The notes beneath the pieces were generated by a model. The model saw only the letters and a program-made list of their open reading frames with translations, did no database searches and was not told the DNA's origin. Shown here piece after piece: positions 22,645 to 33,880 of a DNA stretch of 64,000 nucleotides. The position numbers and the translations under genes were made by a program. This DNA is from Craterostigma plantagineum (lineage: Eukaryota > Streptophyta > Magnoliopsida > Lamiales > Linderniaceae): positions 15,704,001-15,768,000 of the forward strand of contig JAPQWV010000018.1 in the NCBI GenBank assembly GCA_027422505.1. The letters are read 5' to 3'. Numbering within the stretch: position 1 is the stretch's first letter; the number at the start of each line of letters is the position of its first letter.

Positions 22645-23391
22645 CAGTGTTTTAAAAAGTGTTTTAAAAAGCGTGACATCGCCCGCGTAAAGCGTAATTT
22701 TTCGTAAAACGCTATGATGGGTAAAAGGAAAGCGTACGGAATTTCTGTATATTATTAAGAGGAAGACAGACCGTGGCAATGTGTATTATTACGAGGAAAC
22801 TATAGCAATGTGTCCTTTGATGTGGCAATGTGTCCTTTAGTGCTTAGAAACGAATATTTGATGTGTCCTTTAGTCCTTTAGCTCACGTCTTCGCAACGCT
22901 AAATATATTCATTGTTTTGTGAAAATTTTAAATTTTTTGTTACTACCAAATCATAAATAAACGAATATTTGATGTAATTTGTATGATAAAAACAAATAAA
23001 TTTTTTTAGTTTATTCTTTATTTAACGACGATCAAAATGACATGCATATCTTATATTTTTCGATATCCATAAAAATTATTTTTTAAAGATATTTTATGAC
23101 TTGGTTGGATAAAATTTTAGTAATTATTATTAACCTTACGTTGTTTAGTATATTTAACTCTCAATTATTTGAATAATTTATTTGATATGATGATAATTTG
23201 TTTAGACTGATGATAATTAATATCATATTAGCTAATTTAACTACTATATGTATTTATAATTATCAAATATTATAATATTTATATTATAAATGAACTGCCT
23301 GAAATACCCACGCAATGCGCGGCGCTATTTACGCTATGCGCTGTCGGAACCAAAACGCGATGCGATACGCTATGCGCTTTTTAAAACACTG
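22645..23391. mobile_element. hAT-like non-autonomous element in the FLZ intron
   Basis: It begins CAGTGTTTTAAAAAG and ends with the inverse AAAACACTG, flanked by a perfect 8-bp duplication GTTATATC (22637-22644 and 23392-23399). Next to the ends are GCG-rich units (CGCTATGCGC). It is 747 bp with no transposase. Removing it and one duplication leaves an 82-bp intron, a normal plant size. Confidence 0.88.
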
Positions 23392-23462
23392 GTTATATCA
23401 CGTTACGCTTTGCAGAGGCAACACCCCATTTTGCAGCAAAGGATGCCGACAGGAGAAGATCG

Positions 23463-23953
23463 TGTCAGGATATGCGGAAATCCCCGATAATTATTTGCCA
23501 GGAAATGACGATAATAAATAAACGAGACGAAAAATAAATTTGGACAGTGACACGAGATTTACGTGGTTCGGTCAAAATGACCTACGTCCACGGGCCGAAG
23601 AGTAGAACTTCTTTATTATGTGGAGTGATTACAAACACGTACACTGACGTGACAAACAAAAGCAACTATACCGACTAGGAGAAAGAAGCTAGATATATAA
23701 ATGACCGGAGAAGATCTCTTGATGTGGGGTATTTCCTTCTGCTCGCCTAATGCCTATTTATAGGAAAACCTCGGCACTGATTTTCCATGTAAACATAGGG
23801 AAAAACTAAGCAGCTATAATATTTAATATAGCAGCCCACGTGAACTTCCTTGGTCAATTGCTGCGTTGAAAAGCCTCTTTTCTTGTTTTCTCATTGCGCA
23901 TGTGGCTGTCCTTCTTCTTTGAATATTCAACAATGAACAAAGGTCATTCAACA
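23463..23953 (-). repeat. 3' LTR of Copia element C
   Basis: 491 bp; on the plus strand TGTCAGGATATGCGG to CATTCAACA. It nearly matches 28027-28514. Confidence 0.92.
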
Positions 23954-24056
23954 AATCTCCACCTTGACCTTTAGTTCCGTTTACTCCACCTTACAGTAGA
24001 AATACTTTTATTTCCATCACCCTCCGATCATAGCCCCACAGGCTAGTTCACCAACT

Positions 24057-27000
24057 TTAAACATCAATCAAGTCCAAGCAATGCTTGAACTTGGAAACTG
24101 GAAGAGCCTTGATAAATAAATCTGCATGATTATCCTCTGTGTTGATCTTCTTGATAAACACTTTTTTATGTGCAATGATCTCACGAATAAAATGATACTT
24201 AACATCAATATGTTTAGTCCTTTCGTGATACATCTGATCTTTGGTCAAATGAATCGCACTTTGACTATCACATAAAATGGTAATAATTCCCTGATTCTGA
24301 GTTAATTCGTTGAATAACCATTTCAACCAATAAGCTTCTTTGATTGCGTCAGTGATCGCCATGTATTCTGCTTCAGTAGTAGAGAACGCCACTACATGCT
24401 GTAGAGTAGCTTTCCAGCTAACTGTACAGCCCCCAATACAAAATACATAACCAGTAAGAGATCGACGTTTATCAAGATCACTTGCGTAGTCTGAATCGAC
24501 GAAGCCAACGAGAGTATCACTGTTTCTGCCAATCCAAACAAAAGCTTCGAGTACCTTTCAAGTATCTTAAAACCCACTTCACTGCTTGCCAGTGTTCTTT
24601 CTCTGGGGTAGCTATATACCTGGTGACAACACTAACAACCTGTGAAATATCAGGACGTGTACATACCATTGCATACATAATACTTCCGACTGCACTCGAA
24701 TAAGGAACTCGTGACATGTACGTTTCTTCCTCATCTGATGATGTGATTGAGCAGCGCTTAGCCTAAGATAGCTAGCAAGAGGAGTGCTGACTGGTTTGGC
24801 ATCGCTCATGCCAAATCTCTCCAAAACCTTCTTGAGGTAACTTTCATAGGTTAGGTGTAACTTACCAGCTCCTCTATCACGTCTAATCTTCATACCAAGA
24901 ATCTTCTTAGCTGCTTCCAAATCTTTCATCTCAAATCCACCATTCAATAAGGCCTTCAACTGGTGAATTTCTGCAAGATTCTTAGCCGTAATGAGCATGT
25001 CATCAACATATAATAATAGATAAATGAACGAACTGTCATTTAACTTCCGGAAGTAAACACAACTATCATACTTGCTCCTCGAGAAACCATGACCCAACAT
25101 GAAATGATCAAACCGTTTATACTACTGTCTTGGAGACTGCTTTAATCCGTATAAGGATTTCTTCATTAAACAAACTTGGTCTTCTTTTCCTTCAACTCTG
25201 AAGTCTTCAGGTTGCTTCATACAAATCTGTTCATCTACATTGCCATGTAAGAACGCTGTCTTGACTTCAATTTATTCTAACTCCAAATCATACATAGCAA
25301 CGAATGCAAGTAATACACGAATAAAGCTATGTCTAACGACAGGTGAGAATACGCCATTAAAGTCAACATCTTGTACCTGACTATAGCCTTTCGCGACTAT
25401 CATGCCTTATACCTTGCACCGTCAGAACCAGATAAACCTTCTTTCTTCTTGAAGACCCACTTACATCCGACTATTTTCTTTTTCTTCGGCGGCGACACAA
25501 GAATCCAAGTACCATTCTTATGCAGAGACTCCATTTCTTCATTCATCGCTACCAGCCACTTATTAGAATCCGCATCGCTTATTGCCTCCGAGTAGGTAGG
25601 AGGTTCGCCGCCTCCACCTGTTTCTTGCGTCACTGATAATGCATACGAAACTAAATTTACCTACCACTGTGGTAGTCGAATCTCCTGTCTCTGTCTATCT
25701 CTGGCTATCGAATATTCATGTTCGATGATTTCATCTTCAACAGGATCTGAATCAGGTTCTGGATCTGTCGCATCTTGATCTGTTGAACTCGTCCCAGGCT
25801 CATCTAAAAAATCTTTGCTGATCTCGAGCTCCACCTCGCTGTATACACTATCCTTCTTTTCTTGATTAGAGGGATTAGTACACTCTTTTGAAGGTTGTAA
25901 CATAGAAGACTCGTCAAATGTAATATCTCTGCTAATTATAAATTTGGGTGACTTGGCATCAGGATTATATAGTCTATATCCTTTCACCCCTGAAGCGTAA
26001 CCGAGAAAAATACATTTCTTAGCTCTAGGCTCTAACTTTCCCTCGTTTACGTGCATATAAGCTGGGCACCCAAATATTCTTAAGTTTGAGTAATCAGCAG
26101 GAGTACCTGACCATACTTCCTCTGGAGTCTTGAAATTTATCGGTGAACACGGTGAGCGGTTGAAAATATAACATGCTGCGGTGATAGCTTCGGCCCAAAA
26201 ATCATTTGTCAACCCAGCATTGGAGATCATACTCCGAGCTCTCTCTAAAAGCATTCTGTTCATGCGCTCGGCAACACATTTTGTTGAGACGTCATTCGAA
26301 CAGTGTGATGTCGAGCAATACCTTCATTCTTACAAAATGCGTTGAACTCACTTCCACAAAATTCTAAGCCATTATCTGTCCGCAACCGCTTGATCTGTTT
26401 GCCTGTACTTTTCAATCAAAGCTTTCCATTGTTTCAATGTTAAGAAAACGTCACTTTTCTATTTAAGAAAATAGACCCAGACTTTCTTTGAAAAATCATC
26501 AATGACAGTCAGCATGTATCTTGCACCACCTTTGGACGAAAGACGAGAAGGATGTCATACATCAGAATGAATACAGTCCAAAGTACCTTTTGTCCTGTGG
26601 AGAGCTGGCGAATTGAAGCTGACTCGTTTCTGCTTCCCGAAAATACGATGTTTGCAAAAGTCCATCTTACCAGTACTTTGACCACAAAGTAGGCCCCGCT
26701 TGCTTAAAATCGTCAAGCCTTTTTCTCCCATGTGTCCAAGTCGCATATGCCATAATCTCGTGGTATCAACCTCCGGGGATGTCGAAACTGCAGCGGAACC
26801 TGTAACTGTAGTTCCCCGCAAAATATATAAATTTCCAGACCTACAAACTTTCATCACGACAAGGACACCTCTGGCAATTTTCAAAACTCCACCTTCACCT
26901 GAGAACCTGCACCCTTGAGATTCAAGTGTGCTTAGAGAGACAAGATTTCTCTTCATACCTGGAGCATGTCTGACTTTTATGAGCGTTCGGATGATTTCGT

Positions 27001-27986
27001 CGAACATCTTGATCCTAACTGTGCCTTTACCAACAACTTTATACGGAGCATCATTTCCCATTTGACATATCCACCATCGTAATTTTCGTATGTGGAAAAC
27101 AATCACGATTCCGACTTATGTGGTAAGAACAACCCGAATCTAAGATCCACTCATTATCAGACCTAACCATATTTGCAGTTGCTACAAAAATAGTTCTATC
27201 GCTCTCATCAGCAGCTAAACTACAGGTTTATAATATTGCTGATTATTTTTCTCCTTATTTTTAAATTTAAAACAATCAGGTTTGATGTGACCCTTTTTTC
27301 TTGCAAAAAATTGCAGACTTTATGTCTGTACCAGGATTCGACCGTTCTTTAGATCTGATCTACGTTCTGGTCTTCCCCATGCAAACAGACCTTCTGTCTG
27401 GCTACCACTTGTTTCTCCCGTAATATCCCTGTCTATCTGTTTTTTCGATTGTAACGTAGATTTGACACTAGAATATGATATTGTATCTTGCCATATATAC
27501 TAGTGTCACGAAAATGCTTTAAAGACGAGGGAAGGGAACACAACAATACTATGGCCTGATCTTCATCCGTCACTTTTACTTCTACGTTCGCCAAATCAAT
27601 AATGATAGAATCGAACTTATCGAGATGCGAGAGTATAGAAGTACCTTCTGTCATTTTCATACTGTATAGCTTCTGCTTTAAATAAAGCTAATTCTCCTTA
27701 GTCTTCTTCATGTAGATAGCTTTTAACGCATCACACATACCCATGGCCGTCTTCTCCGTGGCAACTTCTTGTAAAACCTCGTAAGAGAGATTTAAGATAA
27801 TAGCCGATCTGGCTTTCTTGTCCAATTAATTAAGTTGATAGTCCTTCATTTCAGTTGGATTCTTCTTTGCGGCTTCAAGCGCCACCTCACAACCGTCTTG
27901 AATGAGTATGGCCTCTATCTTGAGACTCCACATTGCAATGTTGACATTCTGTCGAACTTTTCAATTGACATCTTTGTTATCGTCAT
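24057..27986 (-). pseudogene. Gag-pol pseudogene of Copia element C (Tnt1-like)
   Basis: The frame starts at ATG 27986 (MTITKMSIEKFDRM), then gag remains (SILSHLDKFDSIIIDLANVE, 27660-27480), a degraded zinc-knuckle region near 27290, and protease/pre-integrase sequence (MRLGHMGEKGLTILSKRGLL at 27106-26555). Integrase follows (NRMLLERARSMISNAGL, FGCPAYMHVNEGKLEPRAKK, 26263-25661). Reverse transcriptase starts KWLVAMNEEMESLHKNGTW (25560) and has the catalytic YVDDML motif at 25015-25000. RNase H has STTEAEYMAITDAIKEA (24380) and ends near 24057. Gene order and motifs match Tnt1-type Copia elements. Frameshifts occur near 27940, 27480, 26500, 25640, 25110 and 24720, so there is no intact polyprotein. 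Confidence 0.9.
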
Positions 27987-28010
27987 GGTGGCTAAAAAAT
28001 AAATCGGGTT

Positions 28011-28023
28011 GGCTCTGATACCA
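28011..28023 (-). promoter_or_regulatory. Primer-binding site of Copia C
   Basis: Minus-strand TGGTATCAGAGCC just inside the 5' LTR; initiator tRNA-Met type. Confidence 0.9.
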
Positions 28024-28026
28024 ATT

Positions 28027-28514
28027 TGTTACGATATGCGGAAATCCCGATAATTATTTGCCCAAGAAATGACGATAATAAATAAACGAGACGAAAAAAA
28101 AATTTGGACAGTGACACGGGATTTACGCAATTCGGTCAAAATGACCTACGTCCACGGGCCGAAGGGTAGAACTTCTTTATTATGTGGAGTGATTACAAAC
28201 ACGTACACTGACGTGATAAACAAAAGCAACTATACCGACTAGGAGAAATAAGCTAGATATATAAATGACCAAAGAAGATCTCTTGATGTGGGGTATTTCC
28301 TTCTGCTCGCCTAATGCCTATTTATAGGCTATCCTCGGACTGATTTTCCATGTAACATAGGGAAAAACAAAGCAGCTATAATATTTAATATAGCAGCCCA
28401 CGTGAACTTCCTTGGTCAATTGCTGCGCTGAAAGCCTCTTTTCTTGTTTTCTCATTGCACATGCGGCTGTCCTTCTTCTTTGAATATTCAACAATGAACA
28501 AACGTCATTAAACA
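28027..28514 (-). repeat. 5' LTR of Copia element C
   Basis: 488 bp; on the plus strand TGTTACGATATGCGG to CATTAAACA, directly followed by the duplication GATCG and FLZ exon 2. Confidence 0.92.
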
Positions 28515-28650
28515 GATCGAAATAGACGAAGCGAGAGAGAAGAAATGGAGCAATAAGAAATCGTCGAGAAATAGCGAGAACGAAGAACAAAGAGCTTCCC
28601 GCGAAAGACTCCAAGGTGAACCATGTTTTGGCTGTTTCATGAGGAAATAA

Positions 28651-29984
28651 GATCTAAGCAAAGCATTTGAAAAATCTCTTTTTCTTTATGTGTAATAGGG
28701 GCGTACAAGACCGTTTAGATCAAATAATTGCAATTTTAGGAAAGTATGCTTCGAAATCGAAGCAATTTGAAGACAGTCGAACTAAATAGGACAGTAAGTT
28801 TCAAAATTGAAGTAAATAATGATTTAGTGTTGTATCATAAAACGTTCGCCAAAAGGTCTTGGATTCGATTCTTATTTCTACCATGAAATAAGAATTGACC
28901 AACCTTTACCTATGGTTTGCATACCATTACAACCGCGTGTTTACCGTCTTTCGCGGGGTTTCGATATTTTAAAATTTAATGTACTTAAAATTGCTCGAAA
29001 TTTTAAAACTTTCTAGGTTCGGCTGCACGGGGCTATGTTCATCACTTTAACCCTGAAATAGTCATACATGGATCTCTATGACGGTATACATGATCTTATT
29101 GTCATTGGTTTGCAATGAGATATGAATTAAATAGTCCCGATATATGTTTGACCTTATTAACGAAATTTAGCGCAGCCGTTTAGCATGAGATGTTTCTCTG
29201 AATGTAGGGTTGTTGTCTCTTATTTGAGACTTCGATGTGTCTAGTTGCTTCATTGTTTACTTTAAGATTTGTGTTATCGGAGGACTTGGACGTCTTTGCC
29301 CCGTGTTCAATCATAAAGATGTGTGTTTAGATTTCAATTATAGTTATAAAATATCTGCACGTTACCACACTTGTAAGTTCCATAATGCAGACGTCAAGGG
29401 GAAATTATTAGGTTAACTTACAGTAGACCTCTTGAGTTCCACACGTTTAATTAGGAAGTTGAATCCTCCATTACACATACATACGCCACAGTGACGCGAA
29501 ATACAGTACGTGAATTGGCGTGTGCATAAATATGTACTTTTAAAATTTCCAGATCTTGCCACCACAATTAAATTTTCTAACTCTTGTAGACATTAAATCC
29601 CTCCATTTGTTTGAATGAGAAGTAATATATGATGGCACCGATTTTTCAGTAGAGGTTGACAAAAAAACTCTTCACTTTATGCATTCTCTGCTACAACAGA
29701 GCCTCCCCATTCACAAAACTCACCACATCAAAATTCGTTACTCGGACTCTTCTATTTCATCAATAGTTAGACTTATTATGCATATGCGTTGTCCCAATTA
29801 TTATTATATACACTAATAATGTTTGCATATAAAAGGTTGCATCAATGTTGAGCGGTTATACAAAGAAAATAATGTTAATGTAAATATATTTTATGCAGGA
29901 GACGTGTTAATACTCCACATTAAAACAGACAAAAAACCTATATAAATGAAACCACATGTAAAGGCTAAAACATACACCAATCCT
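28651..29984. other. Intergenic, AT-rich, no feature seen
   Basis: This includes the 3' flank of the FLZ gene (putative untranslated region to about 28700). I see no coding sequence or repeat pair. The last few hundred bases should contain the Helitron 3' end, but I could not place a CTRR hairpin. Confidence 0.5.
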
Positions 29985-32900
29985 TCATAACCAGCCTCCT
30001 AGTCCATATTCCATCAAGCTAATTAAAAGGCAGTGTTCCATGTGATCGCCAATAGTGTTGAAGACTTCGTGGTATACTATGTTGACAACCTCAGAATCTC
30101 CTACGCTGTCTTCCCTAACGGCCAAGATCTTGATTCTCGATGCCGATGTCACTCAAGATAGTGAAACGTACAATTGGCTATGTGTGAAAACTGGTTGGGA
30201 AGGTAGATGCCAACCCTCTTGAGGCTCTGTCCCTGAGTCTTGTTGATGGTCATTGCTTAACAAACTTTCAATGGAAATTGGCGTCTTCGAAGTTTGAACG
30301 GCCACGATGTGTCTGATGGGGAAAGAATTATCCTCGGAATTAGAACTTTTGTTCCTATGTGCGTACCCGTTAGAATTTCACACTCGACAACTCGTTTGCC
30401 CTTGAGATTATCATTCTCGTTCCATTGCATAGTACGTCTCTTGGGTTGATGTTCTCAACAGCATGACAACAACTGAAGGCTTTAGAATAAGTTTATGATT
30501 TGGAATTCCCGAGAATTGCAGTGTGTTTAAAAACTCTAGTGGATACGTGCTTTCTGCGCCACATTCTGTCTCAGCCTCAACTTCAATACTGTCTGCACTT
30601 AAATATTCGTATGACTGGCCGGGTGTTATTGATAGCATGTAAGTGTTTATTTCATCTACGGTCTCATTTCGAGGCGTGAGTATCGCCCTTTCTCTTATAT
30701 ATTCACGATCCGTCATCCGATCGTGAAAATTAGGACATGTATAACTTGAAATCTAATGAATGGTGTCCTGCAGAGGCAAGATCATCATGTGAGACGGAAT
30801 TCTAATCGTTTCCACATCTCCATTTTCAAAATTTTGGGGATTTCCATCTCCAACCATCAAGACCCATTTTGCAAACTCTAGCTCCATTGGGTGTAGCCTC
30901 ATATTCTGTGTTAGTGTATACAGAGAGCAATGATCCCATAAGTATGATCGATTTATGGTGGACTCAACTTTATCTTGTCTTGATCCCTTCGGTATGACAG
31001 GCAAGACTTGCCGAATGTCGCCCCTGAGAAGTATGGTCTTTCCACCAAATGGCATGCTATCTGACATGTTATTAGTCGTGGCCATCAAATCTGGCATTGT
31101 TCGATCTAAGGCCTCGAATGCATACTTATGTGTCATAGGTGCCTCATCCCAAATTATCAAGTCTGAGTGTATAAGTAATTGTGCCAGCATTGACCCCTGC
31201 TTCACGTCGCACATTGAGTTTTCGTGTATTGCTATTGGTATTTTAAATCTTGATTGTGTCGTTCTTCCTCCAAGTAAAAGCAGTGCTGCAATGCCTGAGG
31301 AAGCAACTGGGATGACGACCCTTTTCTCTGATCTCAGTTTGGAGATTATGGTCTTGTAACGTATGTCTTTCCCGTACCGCCTGATCCATATAGGAAAATA
31401 ATCTTCCACTTCCTTTATGAACTGAGGCCATGACGTCGTTAAAGACTATTCGTTGTTCGTTACTCAATGTAGATAAAAGACGGCTATGCTTGGTATCATT
31501 TTCTTCCACATTGTAGCTCATTTCCTCCATCAAGAGTTTATTGTTGAGTTCCTTTAGCGCGGTGGCTGATGGCATTGGCATTCCCGAAAAATCCACGATT
31601 TAGAGTTTTGCATTAGAATCTTCTTGATATCCATTAGGGCATAATTTTGTAATTCGTCGTCTGAAAGGTGTAGCTCTCTGTGGCTGAAAAGTCTTTGCTG
31701 TCTTAATGTAATATCTTCAGAAAGGCATTTTCAGAAACATTTCCATAGACTGAGGGGGTTACCTATCTCGCAATGGATGAATAGTGTCGCAAATAGATGT
31801 CGCAGCTGATTCGGAGTAGCCCAATGAGATGATTCTTCCATTGCTTGTGCCATTCAAAGTATTCATCCAATAATCCCTTTTTCTAGCACGCATCCTTGAA
31901 TGTTTCCATGATTTCACCATCCACTGTCCGAATATCTTGTTAAGAAGTAGGCCCCTTAACCAGTGATAGAAGGATTTTCATATAATAAATTTCTCCGGCT
32001 GTCGGGTGTATGTTGACGATTCTACCAACTACAAATCCCTTCTTACGCGGAGTCCAAGCTTTCTTGGTGGCGTTCCACACGAACTTTGTTGGGAATTGAA
32101 TATATGTCAGATTTCTCGCTTCAAACTGTGTTTGTTGGTCTCCATCCATTCCGTCAACATGTTTTTTTGAGCGGCATCTCCGGATAGCATATTCTCTAGG
32201 TCCACAGTATCATCATACAATAGGCTCTGTTGACCTTCGAGATGCAATGGTAGTCTTTGAACAACCGGTGTCCAATAGTGAATGTCAAATGAAAATATTC
32301 TCCACATGGATTCACAAGCCGACAAATACCTACAATCAAGGTACCTTTTTATTTCATCACGTTTATCTGAATCCCTTATTCTAGTTCGAGCGATGACCCG
32401 AAGGCTGTTTATCTTTGATGATCATTGTAGCCTTGTCGACCCCCTTTGTAATATATTTGAAAAGATAATTTATTGCCTTAGACCTGTTGCACCATTCGAC
32501 GTTGATATGGGCCTTATATTTTTTTAGCAGTGGTAGGTTATGAGGAACGACATAGTTGCTGAACATTCTAACGCCCTTTTTTTGTTACGAACCTTGATTC
32601 GTCATTTCTCTGCCTATACGTAACATGTCCGGACTCGTCGACAGTTGTCCTATCATTGAAGGATTTCGGGTATTTCTTTATGCATATCTTTTTTTCCATG
32701 CAAGGAGAGTTTGGTCGATCAGAACCGCATGGACCATACATCATGAGCTCTTCAACCAGAGCATACCCCTCTTCGTCTATATCTTTATCTGGAATGTCGG
32801 CTGAAATTACAGCATCCACCTCTACCGGGCTGGGTTCTGCAGCTCTCCCGTTAAACCAGACCAGTATGTGTGCGTGAGGGAGGCCACGTTTTTGAAATTC

Positions 32901-33800
32901 TATGGTATATAACGCTGCAATTCATATGAAGGCGTAAGGTGCGCAATAATAATTGGTAGCATTGTATCTTGATAAAATAAAACTTAATATGTAATACAAC
33001 CAAGATTTCGAGGGGCATACCTGCTCGAGTGCTCCCAAAGAAATGTACGCTTCGGATGTCCGCTATCAAATGATCGAGCTTTATCTTGAATACTCTACAC
33101 TGTAGATCTGGCCTATCATTTGACGTGTCCACTCCGTATGTGTGAAGATGGTTTAGGATTTCTTCCCAGTTTGAATTTGCCGTAATAGTTATGAATAAGT
33201 GGGGATTACCATACCATCTGCACAGAGCGAGGGCATCATGATAATTTTCCACCATGTACCTTGGACAGCCCGTGAATGATGAAGGCAGAATTATCCTTTT
33301 TTCCTGTGATTTTCAGTCTGTTTCTCATCTTGTAACTGCGTCACAGATGTTGTTGTAAATGTCAGCCCTCAACGTTTTCTGGTTGTTTCTTATCCAACGC
33401 AAGCGTCCTTGTTCTATGGTAGTGTATCCGATATCATGGTAATTCTGTCCATGGATTCGGAAGACATATGGCCCGCTCGAAGCCTTGATTGATGAATCTA
33501 CTTTAGCACCCATAGATGGGAATGCAAGAACAGAATTATAAACACGAATGTACTGTCCAAAACTCTAATCCGACATCTTATTCAACAGGTAGTTGGGTGG
33601 TGGTCGAGTTGGAGGCAGTGACACCCGACCTTGGCTACAGCATATGGAGTATACCATATTGGATGATCGGAGATTTTTGGCCCGCTCAGATCTCCAAACC
33701 AGCGCATTACAAAGAGGGCATTGAAGAAGATCATCTGTGTTCGATTTCTGAGCTTGTAATATTCTTATTCGTTGTGTTTTGCTCCTGACTACAAAAAAAA
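29985..33800 (-). pseudogene. Helitron Rep-helicase, decayed
   Basis: Read on the minus strand from about 33800: a zinc-binding N-terminus (CPLCNALVW), PPPNYLLNK and YNSVLAFPSMGAKVDSSI, then ALCRWYGNPHLFITITANSNW of the Rep region. An intron-like break (33020-32915, GT..AG) joins in phase to LYTIEFQKRGLPHAHILVW, which carries the HUH motif (HAH). The two-tyrosine region NYLFKYITKG is at 32500-32460. The Pif1-type helicase follows: NEQRIVFNDV (31460), ASSGIAALLL (31310), LIIWDEAPM (31160), GDIRQVLPVIPKGSR (31010). The tail ends LISLMEYGLGGWL with TGA at 29985. Rep starts rolling-circle transposition by nicking DNA and the helicase unwinds it (known). At least six frameshifts or stops, including near 32570, 32110, 31600 and 30720, make it inactive. 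The flanking Helitron ends are not resolved. Confidence 0.88.
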
Positions 33801-33847
33801 AATTCCAGTGTTATGGGGATACTTGATTTGGTGTCAAACAATTATTG

Positions 33848-33880
33848 TTATATATATATATATATAATATATATATATGT
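33848..33880. repeat. (AT)n microsatellite
   Basis: A short alternating TA run directly 5' of the Helitron coding region. Confidence 0.85.

Larger units (their letters stand above)
23463..28514 (-). mobile_element. Copia-type retrotransposon C, complete with both LTRs
   Basis: LTRs lie at 23463-23953 and 28027-28514, with primer site 28011-28023 and a purine tract next to the 3' LTR (minus-strand AAGGTGGAGATT ending at 23954). The target duplication GATCG is perfect (23458-23462, 28515-28519). The LTRs differ by scattered substitutions and a few small indels, so the insertion is not brand new. It lies antisense to the FLZ gene, inside exon 2. Confidence 0.93.
22451..28650 (+). pseudogene. 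FCS-like zinc finger (FLZ) gene split by two transposons
   Basis: Exon 1 is 22451-22578 (MASYSYAYSYGRYYSDDYK) and holds the first half of the FLZ motif, HFLESCFLCHKTLSHNSDIF. Donor GTTAGT opens an intron to 23415. Exon 2 begins 23416 and gives GNTPFCSKGCRQEKI, the second cysteine pair. At 23462 it is cut by Copia element C. The rest resumes at 28520 in perfect frame as EIDEAREKKWSNKKSS and ends RLQGEPCFGCFMRK with TAA 28648-28650. GATCG is present on both sides as the target duplication. The FLZ domain (formerly DUF581; CxxC, then FCSxxCR) mediates binding to SnRK1 kinase in plants (known). The ancestral protein would be about 100 residues. The domain itself shows no stop, so the Copia insertion is the main visible lesion. 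I infer loss of function or a truncated product. Confidence 0.85.

Noticed and set aside
30955..31359. 134-residue plus-strand frame
   Set aside because: It is the antisense shadow of the Helitron helicase.
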